From Palaemon carinicauda (lineage: Eukaryota; Arthropoda; Malacostraca; Decapoda; Palaemonidae), in NCBI RefSeq assembly GCF_036898095.1, contig NC_090746.1, positions 48,959,207 to 49,023,206 on the forward strand: a stretch of 64,000 nt of DNA, written 5' to 3'. Positions 35,701-46,904 of the stretch are shown here, piece after piece. Made by a program: the position numbers and the translations under genes. How positions within the stretch are numbered: the first letter of the stretch is position 1; every line of letters begins with the position of its first letter. Below the pieces are notes generated by a model. That model had not been told where the DNA came from. It worked only from the letters and a program-made list of their open reading frames with translations, and searched no databases.

Positions 35701-36069
35701 GTTACAAGGAATGTTCGCCATCTTGGATATGGCGCCGTTGTGATACTCAATAGTAGTATGAGAACTAGGGTAACCTTGATACGGCTCCCCTTCTATTCTG
35801 CCACTTTACCCCTCGAAGCGTAAATGCTATTAGGGGTGCAGATTGCTATGTGGCGTGTCAAGAATACGTCCTCTGATATTATGCGATATCCTTGTGAGAA
35901 ATTTAAGGATATTCGCGCCAGGAGTTAGAATTCTGGATACCTAAAGGTAAAATTCTCTGGGAATATCACTGTAGTACATATATCCCTTAGGAAGCTACTT
36001 AAAGAACTTCCATCAGGACGACATGGCTATCTCACCCAAAAATAGACTTTTCGCTTCGCTCAAAATCCG
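35701..36069 (+). repeat. Right inverted terminal repeat of F
   Basis: Mirror of 34638-34990 plus the right-specific end CATCTCACCC-type block and CGCTTCGCTCAAAATCCG. Confidence 0.85.
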
Positions 36070-37612
36070 ATTTTATTCCTCTTCCTAAATGTGACTTTAC
36101 TTTTCGTATACGCAAGGTCCCCCGGCGGTACCATCCATGGCCGCGGTCCTCACCTGAGTTAGGCTAGCCTAACTCGCATATCTATACGTTAGTAAAGTAA
36201 TTCCCCATGTATAACCTCGCCCTATCGTTCCTTATTAATTCAGATGGGGACATACATCCCCTAGAATTTATGGATAAGATTCGATATATATTCTCTTTTA
36301 GAGAAAAGAGGCTAAACCCTTCCTCCCTCCCTGAGCCGCCGCCATTACAGGCAGCAACCTCTATCTTTCATCATTGCCGTTGAGTAGGACTCCGGCTTGA
36401 CCTAGATAGTAATAACACCGTCTTTCTTCTTTGCCGCCGAGTACTCTGGCTTTGAGGTTAGATGGTAATTCAGGGTGCCCTGTCTTGCAGCCGACAGTGT
36501 CGCCGACAGGGGAATCTTTGTTCCTCTGCCGCGCACGATGTCATCGGCGCAAGAAGCCATGCTTCCTTAGTACATGGTCGAAGGTAGGCGGCATACCTGC
36601 CGCCACCTCTCTCCCCTGTGAACTATATGACCCCTCCCCCCCTCTCTATCCTTTAGTGTCGGCCTAGCCGTCACATCATTCTTTCACCAGTACTCAGACA
36701 GTCATCCCGGCTTGCCGGGTTGACTGCGTTGCCGGCTGGGACCCTACCGGCGGGGGTTATGTAGCCGCCTCGGTGTCTTTCCCCCTTATGTCCTTCCTTC
36801 ACAGGAAGTGAATGCCCCGGGGGGAAAGACTGAGCCGGCCCTGATGGCTGCCGGTGGGAAACCCAACATACTGTGAGAATTCTTCAGCCCTCTCTTGGTC
36901 TGCCATCCACAAACCTTGTAGCCAGCAGTACAGCTGGCGGCAGACTTTTGTGGATGGATGGAAGCTAGAATCAGATGGATTCCTCCCCTTCCATTAGAAC
37001 TCTCATTCTGGCAAGGAGATAGTAGGCGGCAGGATAGTCCTCCTACACTTCCAGTTATTGTGCTAAACCATAATAATAGGAAACCCCCCTTTCCATTCTT
37101 TCTCTCTCTCAATCAGTTAGTGCCGCTAGGTACTAACCTAACCCCGGTAGTGTACCTGTAAAATTACAGTATACAACAATACAGTAGTACAAGTAATTTC
37201 TAACATACTCTGTGTATCCTATCACAGTCTATTGTTGGGACCGCATATCATGTTAAGGTTGCGTAATCCCTCAACACCCAGATGAATCCTTTGATCATCG
37301 GGACCCATATAAAACACCAATCAATATTAATATACTACAGGTGGAGAAGTTAGTATAAATATTTACTAATCCTGTCTCTAAGTACTAGAGTCGTTCCACC
37401 CTGTATTCTCCCTTATAGGGAATTTAAATATTACTATTGACGGAGGTCTCAGCGATTGGCTGGGAGAGGAAACCCAGATATGTCTTTCCTATTTCCTTTC
37501 TAGCTTACTATCCTAGGCTATTAATTGTAATAGTAAGTATTACTATTAAATGTATGCATTTATATCAATGATATAAACAACTGAATACTCATCAAATCCT
37601 TTTCCTTCACAG
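36070..37612 (+). other. 5' leader / probable intron of element B
   Basis: Aligns with 1-894 of A. Carries TGCCGGC-type motifs and ends in a pyrimidine tract plus CACAG at 37608-37612, immediately before the gag frame. A block near 37440-37490 (GGTCTCAGCGATTGG) resembles the tandem blocks in element G at 59002-59765. No gene called. Confidence 0.5.
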
Positions 37613-39605
37613 GAGGAGCCAATGGTGATGTGTGCAGTTGTGTTCTGCTACCATAAGAGTAAGGACTTTTGTGGGCATACGGCGTGCAGGTCTCATGCCC
37701 CCTGCTGCATCGTATCTGGATCCCTGAGGTATTGGGACCCGAAGGGTTGCTCCAACTGCTCGACCTTACTGACCAACGGCTTTGGAGAAGCCATCCCTGT
37801 CTCCATAGAGGCTAGGGATACAGCAAGGGAAACCCTTCGTAGGTGGGTAAGAGGGTTCCAAATGAACTCTCCGGGACCTTACCTGCCCAACGAATCTCTC
37901 AGGTGCCTTCTGTTCCCTAAGGCTCAACCTAGTGCGGTAGTGCCCCAGGAACAGGTCCAGCCTCCCTTCATCCAACTGAAGATCGATGCGGGCATCCACA
38001 AGGCACTTGAAGGCATGGACATCCACCAAGAACGGATGTCGGAAGTGTCTACCGACACTGAACAGGACCTACTGCAAGAAGGCCCTGAAGAAAACATGGT
38101 TCAACCACCATCGGAGGAAGAAGGATCCGTTTCGACAGTGACTGAGGGCTCCCAGTTCACCATGACGCCATATCAACCTATGCCGTCAACCTCTTGAGCC
38201 CCAACTACCCAACCGACTACAGTACACAGGTCGACAAGAGCGAGGCGCTCCTATCGTCAATCCAGAAGATGTTGGAAGTGTTCCGGAAGGGACAAGAGGA
38301 GATGAAACAGGCCATCCAGCAGACGAAGAGAGAGGTACAAGAAGGGAACCGCCTCGAACTTCCAGGGGCAATACTAAACCCCTTAAAGTATCAGACCTCC
38401 CTCACTGCTCCGAAACCAACCCCTGGAGGTATACGGAGCACATGCCCATGATGAATGGGAAGCTATTCATCTCTGAGAATTTGTGGGCCAAGCCACTTGA
38501 AGATCTTGAATTCTGGCCCAGCTTTTCAGCCTACCCAGATTGTTACGTGAGACTGCGAGATAAACCTACATCCCGTAAGGAGACGGTACCAAAGTAAGTT
38601 ATTGTCTTTGAACGTGACAAGACACAGGCCATCCTTACCAAGACCCTGAAAGGAGCCGGATACACCAACTCCAAAGTCTCAGCACAGAGCAAGAGGCATC
38701 CAACCTTTATTGCTCCTTCCTCCAGAGCTTTCCCCTTTTCGGACAAAGCCCTCAACTGTGTCATTAAAGCAGTTAAAGAGGGCAAACCCTGCCCAATCCT
38801 ATAGGAATGTAAGCCATTCTCTCTAGCTATGCCTACCTGCGAGGAGAAGTGGAAAGATGTACATCTGACCTTCTCCGTCTCGAAGTTGGATCCAGAGATA
38901 GCAGGCCAACAGTTCAACGAGAACCTTACAAAGTTGCCAGATCATCCTCTGAGAAAGGAACAGGAGGCGAAAGAAAGACTTGCTGCCTCCCTGTCTCATC
39001 AGAACTGTTTGGAGGTGTTTGTAGGTCTACATAACGCCCCAGAGATGTACATCGTCTTAGCTAAGTCTCACAGGGGTACCCTTGTGAAAGACTTATTTGC
39101 TTTCATCAGGTCAAGGAGGACCTGTAGAATGCACGTGTTCGCTGCAGCAACGGTGAAACACAAGCCCAGAAAAGTAATTTCATCGTGCATCTGGGGCAAG
39201 GACCTTTTCCCTAAGGAAGTGGTCCAAGAAGTCATCGCCGAAGCAGCCATGGAGAATATGAATCTTCTCCAAAAGTGGGGCATGTCTTCAAAGAGAAAGT
39301 CTCCCTCAGACGGAGGTCCCCAGCCTAAGAACAAGAAGGCAAGAAAACCACGTAGACCTGCACAACTTCCAGCCATGACTATAGCCACGATGCCTCAAAT
39401 GCTAGCCCAGCCTCAAACCACCTTCCAGATGGTCCCTCAACAGCTGGTAGCCAAGTCACCAGTGTTTAACCCAGGCTTTGAGAGGCACTCGACCACCTTT
39501 CTGCCTTACAAAGGTAAAGGCCCAAGAAGAGATTCCTCCGGAAACCCCCCAAGGGGCAGAGGAGGACGTGGTCATGGAAACAGATCCTCAGGAACCCCCA
39601 AGTAA
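37613..39605 (+). pseudogene. Gag-like protein of DIRS element B, broken
   Basis: Cys/His-rich start (VFCYHKSKDFCGHTACRSHA, then GCSNCSTLL) in a 191-codon frame ending at 38197; after that frameshifts and a stop near 38596. The C-terminal part is open for 258 codons (38829-39605), with VGLHNAPEMYIVLAKSHRG and an RGG tail (RGRGGRGHGN) just before the TAA. Together with A and D this gives a clear family pattern: N-terminal metal-binding-like motif, central capsid-like region, basic RGG tail. Confidence 0.8.
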
Positions 39606-40515
39606 TTAGGGGTTTCAGGTGGGGGGCAGACTTTTTCACTTTCGGGATCGTTGGACCCTCGATCCCTGGGCCCACAGCTTAATCACGAATGGACGCGGGT
39701 GGAGTTGGAACGAAATTCCACCCCCTTTTCCAAAATTCTTCCAACACTCCACCCCCTTGTTGGAAGAATATACCTCAGAACTCTTGAACAAGAAGGTAAT
39801 AAAGAAAGTGAAGTCCATCAAATTCCAGGGAAGGCTGTTTTGTGTTCCCAAGAAAGACTCAAGCCGACACCCCTCCAAAGCCCATCACATGGCCTTTGGA
39901 CAAAGTCTTGCACTATGCTTCGAACCTAAACAATGATGATTGTACTCTAACGGATCTAACGCAGAAAGTCATCTTTCGGTTTGCAATAGCCTCAGGGGCT
40001 AGAGTTAGTGAAATAGTGGCCTTATCCAGAGACGTAGACCATATTCAGTTCCTAGACACAGGAGAACTGAACCTTTTTCCCGATCCTGACTTTCTTGCCA
40101 AGAATGAGCTACCCACTAAGATGTGGGGTCCTTGGAGAATCTGCCCACTGAAGGAAGATGTCTTTCTATGCCCAGTAGAGTGTCTAAAGGTCTATCTTCG
40201 AAGAACTTCAGACTTCAAGGGAGGACAGCTCTTCAGAGGCGAAACTTCAGGATCAAACCTATCCCTAAGACAACTGAGAGCAAAGCTCACCTACTTTATT
40301 TGCAGAGCGGATCCTGACAGTACACTTCCAGGTCACGATCCAAAGAAAGTTGCTTCTTCGTTGAATTTCTTTCAACACATGGACTTTGGAAGACTCCGCT
40401 CATACACTGCGTGGAGATCATCCAGGGTCTTTTTACAAATACTATGCGAAGCAAGTACTTGAAATAAAACAATTTCGTGGTGGCAGCGGGTAGTGTTATA
40501 AAACCCATCGTCTAG
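39606..40515 (+). pseudogene. Deletion-fused RT start and tyrosine recombinase, element B
   Basis: Begins with the RT N-terminus (LLEEYTSELLNKKVIKKV, FQGRLFCVPKKDS) and jumps at about 39857 to the recombinase (PPKPITWPLDKVLHYASNL). About 1.9 kb present in A is missing. Both ancestral sides share AGACTC at the join, fitting a microhomology deletion. The catalytic part keeps ASGARVSEIVALS, but the H-x-x-R box reads HDPK (Arg to Lys), and a shift in a T-run puts the Tyr region out of frame. Stop at 40513-40515. Confidence 0.88.
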
Positions 40516-41236
40516 CGCTGCGATGAACAGTGAACTGCTTTGGGACTTTCCAGTGCATCGGGTGCATGGGTACACTTACCCTTAAGTGCAAATCACAACG
40601 ATGATTAAAACACTGTTCCATATAGGTGCATATCTGACCAATAACACGAGTGACGAGTGAACGTTTGCGTCAGCGTTTAGGCATTCCCAAAGTCTGTACA
40701 AGTCAGTCAGATTTGGTTTCACATCTACATTGATTGGCATTATTCCGATAATGAGATTACACATTTTTTCTACACGAGAAAATATGGACCTTGATGTGTT
40801 TTCAATGCTGGATCAGATTTATACCCTATAGTAAATACATTTAATAATCTAGTTGCAAGGTAAAAATACTAAACGTATTTGCGTCTTATTGCTGCTATCT
40901 CAGTTGCAGACAAATAAAACATGCTAGAGTTTTAACTAAACCCTAGAAGGGCCCAACTTGAAATCAGGATACAGATTTCCAAGGTATGTTAAAGGTAATC
41001 TCTAAAGTTTTACTTTCCATTCCTATGGAAATTCAAGCCTTGAATCCTTATCGTCGATGTCGACACTTTCCCTGCAGGGGGCAGGAAGCACTAAACCAGT
41101 TCCAGGTTTAGTGGAAATAACAGTTAACTGGAATTTCATATACAGGTCTAGAAGACCAGATAAGGAATCCATTCAAGATAGAAGGCACACACACAAATCC
41201 ACAGATATAGTACTTTCAAATTATTTCTCTAGTATG
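40516..41236 (+). other. 3' UTR of element B
   Basis: Most complete example of the family 3' UTR in plus orientation, shared with A (5848-6204 and 6925-7348). Contains AATAAA near 40914 and the CCCTGCAGGGGGCAGGAAG block near 41069. Confidence 0.65.
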
Positions 41237-41330
41237 CTTCCATCAGGACGACATCGCCGAGCCTAAAAAATGGATTTTGAGCAAAGCGAAGAATCTATTT
41301 TTGGGTGAGAGTGCCATGTCGTCCTGATGG
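41237..41330 (+). repeat. Internal complementary region of B
   Basis: CTTCCATCAGGACGACATCG, CCGAGCCTAAAAAA, TGGATTTTGAGCAAAGCG, then the right-end complement to CCTGATGG. The GCCGAG variant pairs it with the left end at 33979. Confidence 0.88.
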
Positions 41331-41724
41331 AACCACCCTTTTGCTGACCCCACCTGCAACTACTCTATCTGCTCAAAGACAAGTAAAAGGAATGGTGGCC
41401 GGTAGTAATATGGATAGGAGGTCCACCGGGTACTTAGATTGGCACCCCCTTTCTTTCGCCACTCTTCCCCCTTACATCAAAGAGTTAAATCTATTCGGAG
41501 GGAAGATTGCTATGTGTCGTATCTAAAAAATACATCCTTGATCCATAGCGATATCCTTAACTGGATACTTGCGCCAGGAGTTAGAATCCTGGAGACTTTC
41601 GGTTTATTTCTCTGGGAGTATCACTGTAGCAAATATCCCTTAGAAAGGCTACCTAAAGGAACCTTCCATCAGACGACATGGCACTCTCACCCAAAAATAG
41701 ATGTTTCACTTTGCTCAAAATCTG
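41331..41724 (+). repeat. Right inverted terminal repeat of B
   Basis: Inverted match to 33979-34300 over its last ~330 bases. Ends CACTTTGCTCAAAATCTG. Confidence 0.85.
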
Positions 41725-41949
41725 TTATATATTCCTCAGCTAAATCAGGTAAGGAAGTGTGGAATTGTTGGTACTGATTACACTTAGTAGATGGATGACA
41801 TGTGGAATCATATAGGCCTATTGAAAAACTATGCAATGAGAAGATTAAAGCAACTGATGTGATTATAGTTCAGTAGTAGGCCTATAACTTTCATCACTAG
41901 AGAGGGTGATGCATGTTGATTACTTATACAAGGTTAGGTAGGCTGTAGG
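41725..41949. other. Flank of element B, nothing recognised
   Basis: AT-rich, no gene. Confidence 0.5.
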
Positions 41950-42120
41950 TTTCAGGTCCAATTTCATCAGATGTTCATCAGAATGTCACTAGGGTAAGTC
42001 CAAGTACCACAGTGCAAACCAACCACAAGAACAGTAACCTCCCCAGTAAACAGTATAAAGTTGGTCTGAGGTGGGACCCATGCAATTTGCCTTCATGTTG
42101 AGTCGATATTAGTTATCATA
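41950..42120 (-). mobile_element. Diverged SINE copy
   Basis: Shares TTTCATCAGA and CCTCCCCAGTAAACAG with the SINE at 33751-33966, in the same orientation and order, with a more diverged tRNA-like head (GTGGGACCCATGCA near 42071). The two copies flank element B. Confidence 0.4.
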
Positions 42121-42300
42121 ATATCCCTACAACTCAAAGGAAGATTCAACGTAGGGTAATAAGCTTTCGACTTTTACATTGGCATTGAATGGCTTTTCCA
42201 GCACCAGCACTGTGGCTCAAATTCATAAAGACAAACCAATTCAATCTAATAACTTCGTGTTCAGCATATCAGGTGAGTGTCATATGGGTAAATGTGAGAC

Positions 42301-42463
42301 TTTTTTGGGCTTAGGCCATGTCATCCTGATGGAAGGTTCCTTTAGTAGCTTCCTTAGGGTATATATGACTACAGTGGATATTCCCAGAGAATTAAACTAA
42401 AGGTTTCCAGAATTCTAACTTCTGGCGCGAGTACCCTTAAGGTAGTCCTTTAGGATATCGCAT
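42301..42463 (+). mobile_element. DIRS-like element I, left ITR, first part
   Basis: Starts TTTTTTGGGCTTAGGCCATG. The ITR is interrupted at 42463 by a Ty3/gypsy element and resumes at 47242 (after the 4-bp GCAT duplication) with AATAACAGGGGAAGTACGC, as expected from copy H (62089). Confidence 0.88.
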
Positions 42464-42796
42464 TGTAAGGGCAGTGAGACAAGCGTCACCAAGATCAACT
42501 GATACTTTATTCAAATGTGCGTGGGAGTATATTGCAAGGTGCGGACGCAAAGGTAGGATGGTGCTGGCACCAAATCAGATTGAATTGCCCGCCAAAACAT
42601 ATGTGTTTTCTTACACTTACAAATATACGAATTATGAGTTAACAGAAACATGTAATGAAATAATACATATGTCAAAATGTAGCTCTGATAGAGCGGAATA
42701 CATATACATGGGAAACCACGGTGTGGCGAAAGGAGAATTCAAATAAATAAACAGTTTGTTGATTTTCTGGACGACGAACGGAGCGGTGTCCTTACA
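42464..42796 (-). repeat. 3' LTR of the gypsy element
   Basis: 333 bp. On the element sense strand AATAAA lies at 42506-42511, 43 bases from the LTR end, a likely poly(A) signal. Confidence 0.95.
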
Positions 42797-42815
42797 AGTA
42801 CTCCCCCCCCCCTCA
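42797..42815 (-). other. Polypurine tract of the gypsy element
   Basis: On the minus strand, GAGGGGGGGGGGAGTACT-like purine run directly abuts the 3' LTR, the position used to prime plus-strand DNA synthesis. Confidence 0.8.
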
Positions 42816-42844
42816 AGACATCGGGCGGCGTAGAGGGCTGATGA

Positions 42845-45295
42845 TCAATCTTCGTATCTTTTCGGGCGTCGGAGGGTTCCTCTTGTTTTTGAACGGAGGG
42901 GCGCGCCGGCAGTCGGCGTAAGGATCTCTTCCTCTTGTCGTCGTTTGATGATTTTTCTTTCGTTGGGCGCCTTGTTTTGAGGTGGCACTCTAGATCTGCC
43001 AGGTCCGGCGGAGGCGGTGTCGCTTCCTTTGAGAAACGCTGGTTTCACGCGGTCTATTGAGACCCAGTCCTCTTGGCCATGGACGTTGAGAAGGAAGGCT
43101 TTCGTTGTCTTCTTAATTACCCGGTAGGGGCCTCGATAAGGTCTAGTTAGTGGCTGTCGATGAGCGTCGACACAGACGAAAACGTACCCGCAGTCATCCA
43201 GGTTTTTTGGCTTGAAGTGCTTGGTTCTGTCCTGGTAAGTTTTGAGACATGGCCTGAACTTCCTGGCGATGTCCCTTAGGTGATCCAGCTGTGTGTCGTC
43301 GGTTGATGAGGGAAAGAATTCGCCAGGAACTGCGAGTGCCTCCCCGTAAACCTTTTCGGCGGGCGAAGGTTCGCCGTCTGCGCGAGGGGCGGTGCGAAGG
43401 CCGAGGAGTACTCAAGGAAGTCGTGATTTCCAGTCCCCGTCGGTGCAGCTCGCCATCAGGGACGCCTTGAGGGCGCGGTGAGTTCTTTCGACCATGCCGT
43501 GGGGTTGTATGCCGTGGTTCTGTGGAGCGTCGTCCCCATCAGGTTCGCCAAAGCGAGCCATATTTCTGAGAGGAAAGTGGGGCCTCTGTCTGTCGTGATG
43601 TCGTCAGGAACGCCAAACCTGCTCACCCAGCTTGATAGGAGGGCTTCGGCGCATGCTTGAGTCGTAGCTTCGGTCATCGGCGATGCCTCCAACCACCTCG
43701 TAGAGCGATCGATGATCGTAAGCAGGTAGCGAGCAGATCCAGAAGGGGGCAATGGTCCCACGACGTCGATGTGTATGTGACCGAAACGTCTTTTTGGCTG
43801 GGGGAAATCGCCTACCTCCGATTCGGTGTGACGGCTGACTTTGCTTGATTGGCAGTTGATGCATGACTTCGCCCATTCCCGGGCGTCCTTTTTTATCCCT
43901 GGCCTGACGAACTTTTCAGACAGAAGGCGAGCGGTGGTGCGTTGTGAGGGGAGTGAAAGTCCATGGATGATATCGAATATTTTCCTTCTACAGGAGGCTG
44001 GTATCCAGGGACGTGGGCGGCCGGTGCTGGTGTCGCAAAGAATAGTTACTCCTGCTGGTCCGAGGGGAATCGCACTTATCTTGAGCGCGGATGGCCCCGT
44101 CAGGTGATCCTGTGCTTCTCGGTCGGTGCGTTGTTCGGTTGCGAGATTGGCGTAGTCGATTCCCAGGTGGATTGCGTCAATTTCAATCCTTGAAAGGGCG
44201 TCCCCGACTGGGTTTTTCTTTCCTGGGACGTAACGTATGGTGCACCCGAATTTGGCGATTGTTGCGATATGACGTTGTCGGGAGGACCATGTGTCTGTCG
44301 ATTTCGTGAAAGCGTGTACGAGGGGATGATGGTCCGTCGCGATTGTGAAGGGAGTGCCCTCTAAGATGTGCCTGAAGTGGCGGACGGCGAGGTAGACGGC
44401 GAGGAGTTCCCTATCGAAGGTGCTGTATCTTGTTTCGGCGGGTTTCAATTTCTTGCTGAAGAATGCCAGCGGTCGAGGAGAACCATCGACGAGTTGCTCC
44501 AGCACAGCCCCACAGGCGACGTTACTGGCGTCGGTCGTTAGTCGCAGGGGCGCGTTGTCGTCGAAATGAGCAAGGGTGGTGGCATTCGCGAGGGCATCCT
44601 TCGTCCGGGCGAATGCCTGTTGCTGGGGCAAACCCCACTCGAGTTTTTTCGCTTTTCCTTTCAGGACGTTGTCGAGGGGTGACAGGGTTTGTGCGATGTT
44701 GGGGATTAAGCGCCTGTAGTAATTGACCATCCCAAGGAACTCCTGAAGTTGGCGGATGGTCGTAGGTATCGGGAACTTTCTGATGGCGTCGACCTTGGCT
44801 GTCATGGGTTTTACCCCGCACGAGGAAACGCGGTGACCAAGGAAATCCACTCCTTTCGCACCGAACGTGCACTTGTCGAAACGTACGACCAGGCTATTCT
44901 CCTGTAGGCGTTTGAGGACGGTGCGGACATGCCTCCGGTGTTCCTCCTTAGTTTTCAAGAATATCAGGATGTCGTCGACGTAGCAGACGCAGAAAGGTAG
45001 GTCACCCAGAATGCTATCCATTAGTCGTTGGAAGGTCGCCCCGGCGTTGCGTAGACCGAAAATTGAGTATGCGAAGGTGCAGGATCCAAACGGCATTACA
45101 ATGGCAGTTTTCGGGATGTCTTCCGGAAATACGGGAACCTGGAAGTAAGACTTGAGGAGGTCCATCTTGGTAAAATACTTCGCGCCGTGCAACGCGTTCG
45201 TTAGGTCCTGCATGTTGGGCAGCGGGTAGTGATCGGGCATTGTGATGAGGTTGAGCCGCCTGTAGTCACCGCAAGGTCTCCAGGACCCGTCCGGC
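42845..45295 (-). pseudogene. Gypsy pol: RT, RNase H, integrase, with frameshifts
   Basis: A 594-codon frame (43456-45240) opens in RT (PDHYPLPNMQDL, KMDLLKSYFQVP), carries YVDD at residues 87-90, RNase H (TTDASNVACGAVLEQ) and integrase (CINCQSSK zinc-binding half; HIDVVGP and TTDRGPTF with catalytic Asps). The second zinc-binding His is replaced: HGLSLPS, where the family usually has HGLSHP. A frameshift after AYNPTA puts the region with the third catalytic residue (GMVERTHR) in another frame. The tail continues to a stop at 42845 and ends basic (LRRPKRYED). At the other end, an A-run near 45300 carries one extra base between RT fingers and palm. Confidence 0.9.
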
Positions 45296-45886
45296 TTTTT
45301 TTACCATGTGTAGGGGCGATGCCCAGGGGCTCAATGCTTTCTTACAGATACCCATGCGTTCCATGTGCTCAAAGGTGCGTTTGGCATCCTTCAGTTTCTG
45401 GGGTGAGAGGCGGCGGAATTTGGCATGAGTAGGAGGTCCTGTCATTGTGATGTGGTGGTAGATCCCGTGCTTGGACGGGGAACCTGGCGAGTGTCGGAGC
45501 TCGGGCTTGAAAACCTCGGGAAATTCTTGTAGGAGGTCGGCGTAGGGGTGCGTCGTTACGGCGGATACGGACATTGTTGCAGGGCCGTATTCTAGGGCAC
45601 GGGACTGGCAGGTTCCCGTGTCGATGAGACGTTTGTTAGCGACATCGACGAGGAGTCCGTGGTGGGCGAGGAAATTCGCACCGAGGAGGGGGCGATTGAC
45701 GTCAGTGATGGCGAAGCGCCAAGAATACGAACGGCCCATGATAGATATATTGAGGGTTCTGATCCCATAGCACCGTATGGGAGATCCGTTGGCGGCGATG
45801 AGTGAGGGAGCGTTTTTGTCGGGACCACGGTCTAGGTCGGACTTAGAAGGTGGGAACGTTGACTGCATTGCGCCGGTGTCTACCAT
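45296..45886 (-). pseudogene. Gypsy protease and RT N-terminus
   Basis: VDTGAMQSTFP is the aspartic protease active-site loop (DTGA) and PLLGANFLAHHGLLVD the second conserved protease segment. Then FKPELRHSPGSPSKHGIYHH and the RT start (LKDAKRTFEHMERMGIC, SPWASPLHMVKK). Ends by frameshift at the A-run before the RT core. Confidence 0.88.
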
Positions 45887-46752
45887 GAGTCTACGGTTGG
45901 AAATGGTATCGAGGATATAGAAACCATTCTTGGTTTGGTTACCTGCGGCTGCGATGGTGGCAGGTGGATGCTTCTGGCGTCGTCTTCTAGGGAAACTGGA
46001 TGGTGCTCTACATTTCTTGGCGTCGCTGCCGAACTGTTGGTGATAGAAGCGTCGTTCTCAGGGGCCGTTGCTGAGGAGTCTATGGAAGAGCAGCTGCTGA
46101 AGGAGGAGAACGAAGGCGGTGCTGACGATGATGCTCCGAGGCGAGATGCTTTGGAGGCCTCGTGGAGCTTCTGAGCCTTCGACAGGAGTTCATTCATCGG
46201 GAGAGTGTCGGCGTCTGTCAATTGGGCCCTTACGTCCTATGGTAGGCGTCGAAGAAAGATCTCGCGAGATAAGCTAATCTCACGTTGTCGGCCGTTGCTG
46301 TCTGTTTTGGGGAGCATAAGCAGGCCGGTTAACTCGTCCCACGCCTCGACAGGAGAGGTGTCACCCATGGGCTTGCCGGCGAGATCCAGGACTTTCTGTG
46401 CCCTTGCTGAGACGGAGAGGGAGTAGATACCGATGAGTTTCGTTCTCAGGTCATTGTATGAAACTTGGCCGGCCTGGGCGTCGAGCCATGGGGAAATCTT
46501 GTCGAATACCTCTTCAAGTATGGAGGTGAGAACGATGTCAGCCTTGGCGCAGGAGTCGCTGAGTCTAGCGACACGGAAGAGTACGTCTGCTCTCAGGAAC
46601 TAGGAAGCGGTGTTGTGTTGAGAAAAGGGCGGCAGTTTGACTTTGGGCGTGGAGGCGAGGCCGTTGGGTGCGATGGGCGTGTTGCTTCCTGCATCGTGGC
46701 CAGACGACGAGTCGGCGAAGAGGTGAGAAGTTAATATGTCGGTTAAGCTCAT
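45887..46752 (-). pseudogene. Gypsy gag, two in-frame stops
   Basis: ATG at 46750-46752, reading MSLTDILTSHLF, later KVKLPPFSQ, LRADVLFRVARL and DSCAKADIVLTSILEEV, as in arthropod gypsy Gag proteins. In-frame TAGs occur near 46602 and 46239, the second close to VRAQLTDADTLPMNEL. A Ser/Ala-rich linker leads to the protease. Confidence 0.8.
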
Positions 46753-46883
46753 CCTACTGCCTTACATGCACCTAAGTGTGGGAGAACCAAAGGCAGGCTC
46801 ACGCCTAAGGTAACGGAGTATAGAGAAGGTAGCACGGCCGTAATAAGTCCGTTAATGGCAAAGCCAAAACCGCTGATGCTACT

Positions 46884-46904
46884 TTCAACTCCGGGGTCAC
46901 CAGT
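46884..46904 (-). other. Primer binding site of the gypsy element
   Basis: Directly inside the 5' LTR, minus strand: ACTGGTGACCCCGGAGTTG. TGG two bases after the LTR end, followed by GC-rich sequence, fits complementarity to a tRNA 3' end (CCA). The tRNA species is not assigned. Confidence 0.75.

Larger units (their letters stand above)
34638..36069 (+). mobile_element. Non-autonomous DIRS-like element F, 1432 bp
   Basis: Complete set of DIRS termini without any coding region: left ITR (34638-34990), a short remnant of the 5' region and 3' UTR, ICR (35528-35622) and right ITR (35701-36069, ending AAAATCCG). Inserted in the leader of B. It retains the start of the micro-exon near 35054. This is the smallest complete member here and defines what the family may need in cis. 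Confidence 0.88.
33979..41724 (+). mobile_element. DIRS-like retrotransposon B, internally deleted, with F nested
   Basis: Starts TTTTTCTGGGCTCGGCCATG and ends near 41724 (TCTG in place of TCCG). The pairing is supported by the unusual CTCGGC in the left end, mirrored by GCCGAG in the ICR at 41237. Total 7746 bp, of which 1432 bp is the nested element F. Compared with A and D it lacks most of RT, all of RNase H and the recombinase N-terminus. Confidence 0.88.

Noticed and set aside
42474..42746. 90-codon plus-strand open frame, repeated as 110 codons at 46855-47187
   Set aside because: Antisense to the gypsy LTRs. Present twice only because the LTRs are duplicates; no conserved protein features.
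43478..46734. Many plus-strand open frames of 60-90 codons
   Set aside because: Shadows of the minus-strand gypsy gag-pol in GC-rich DNA.
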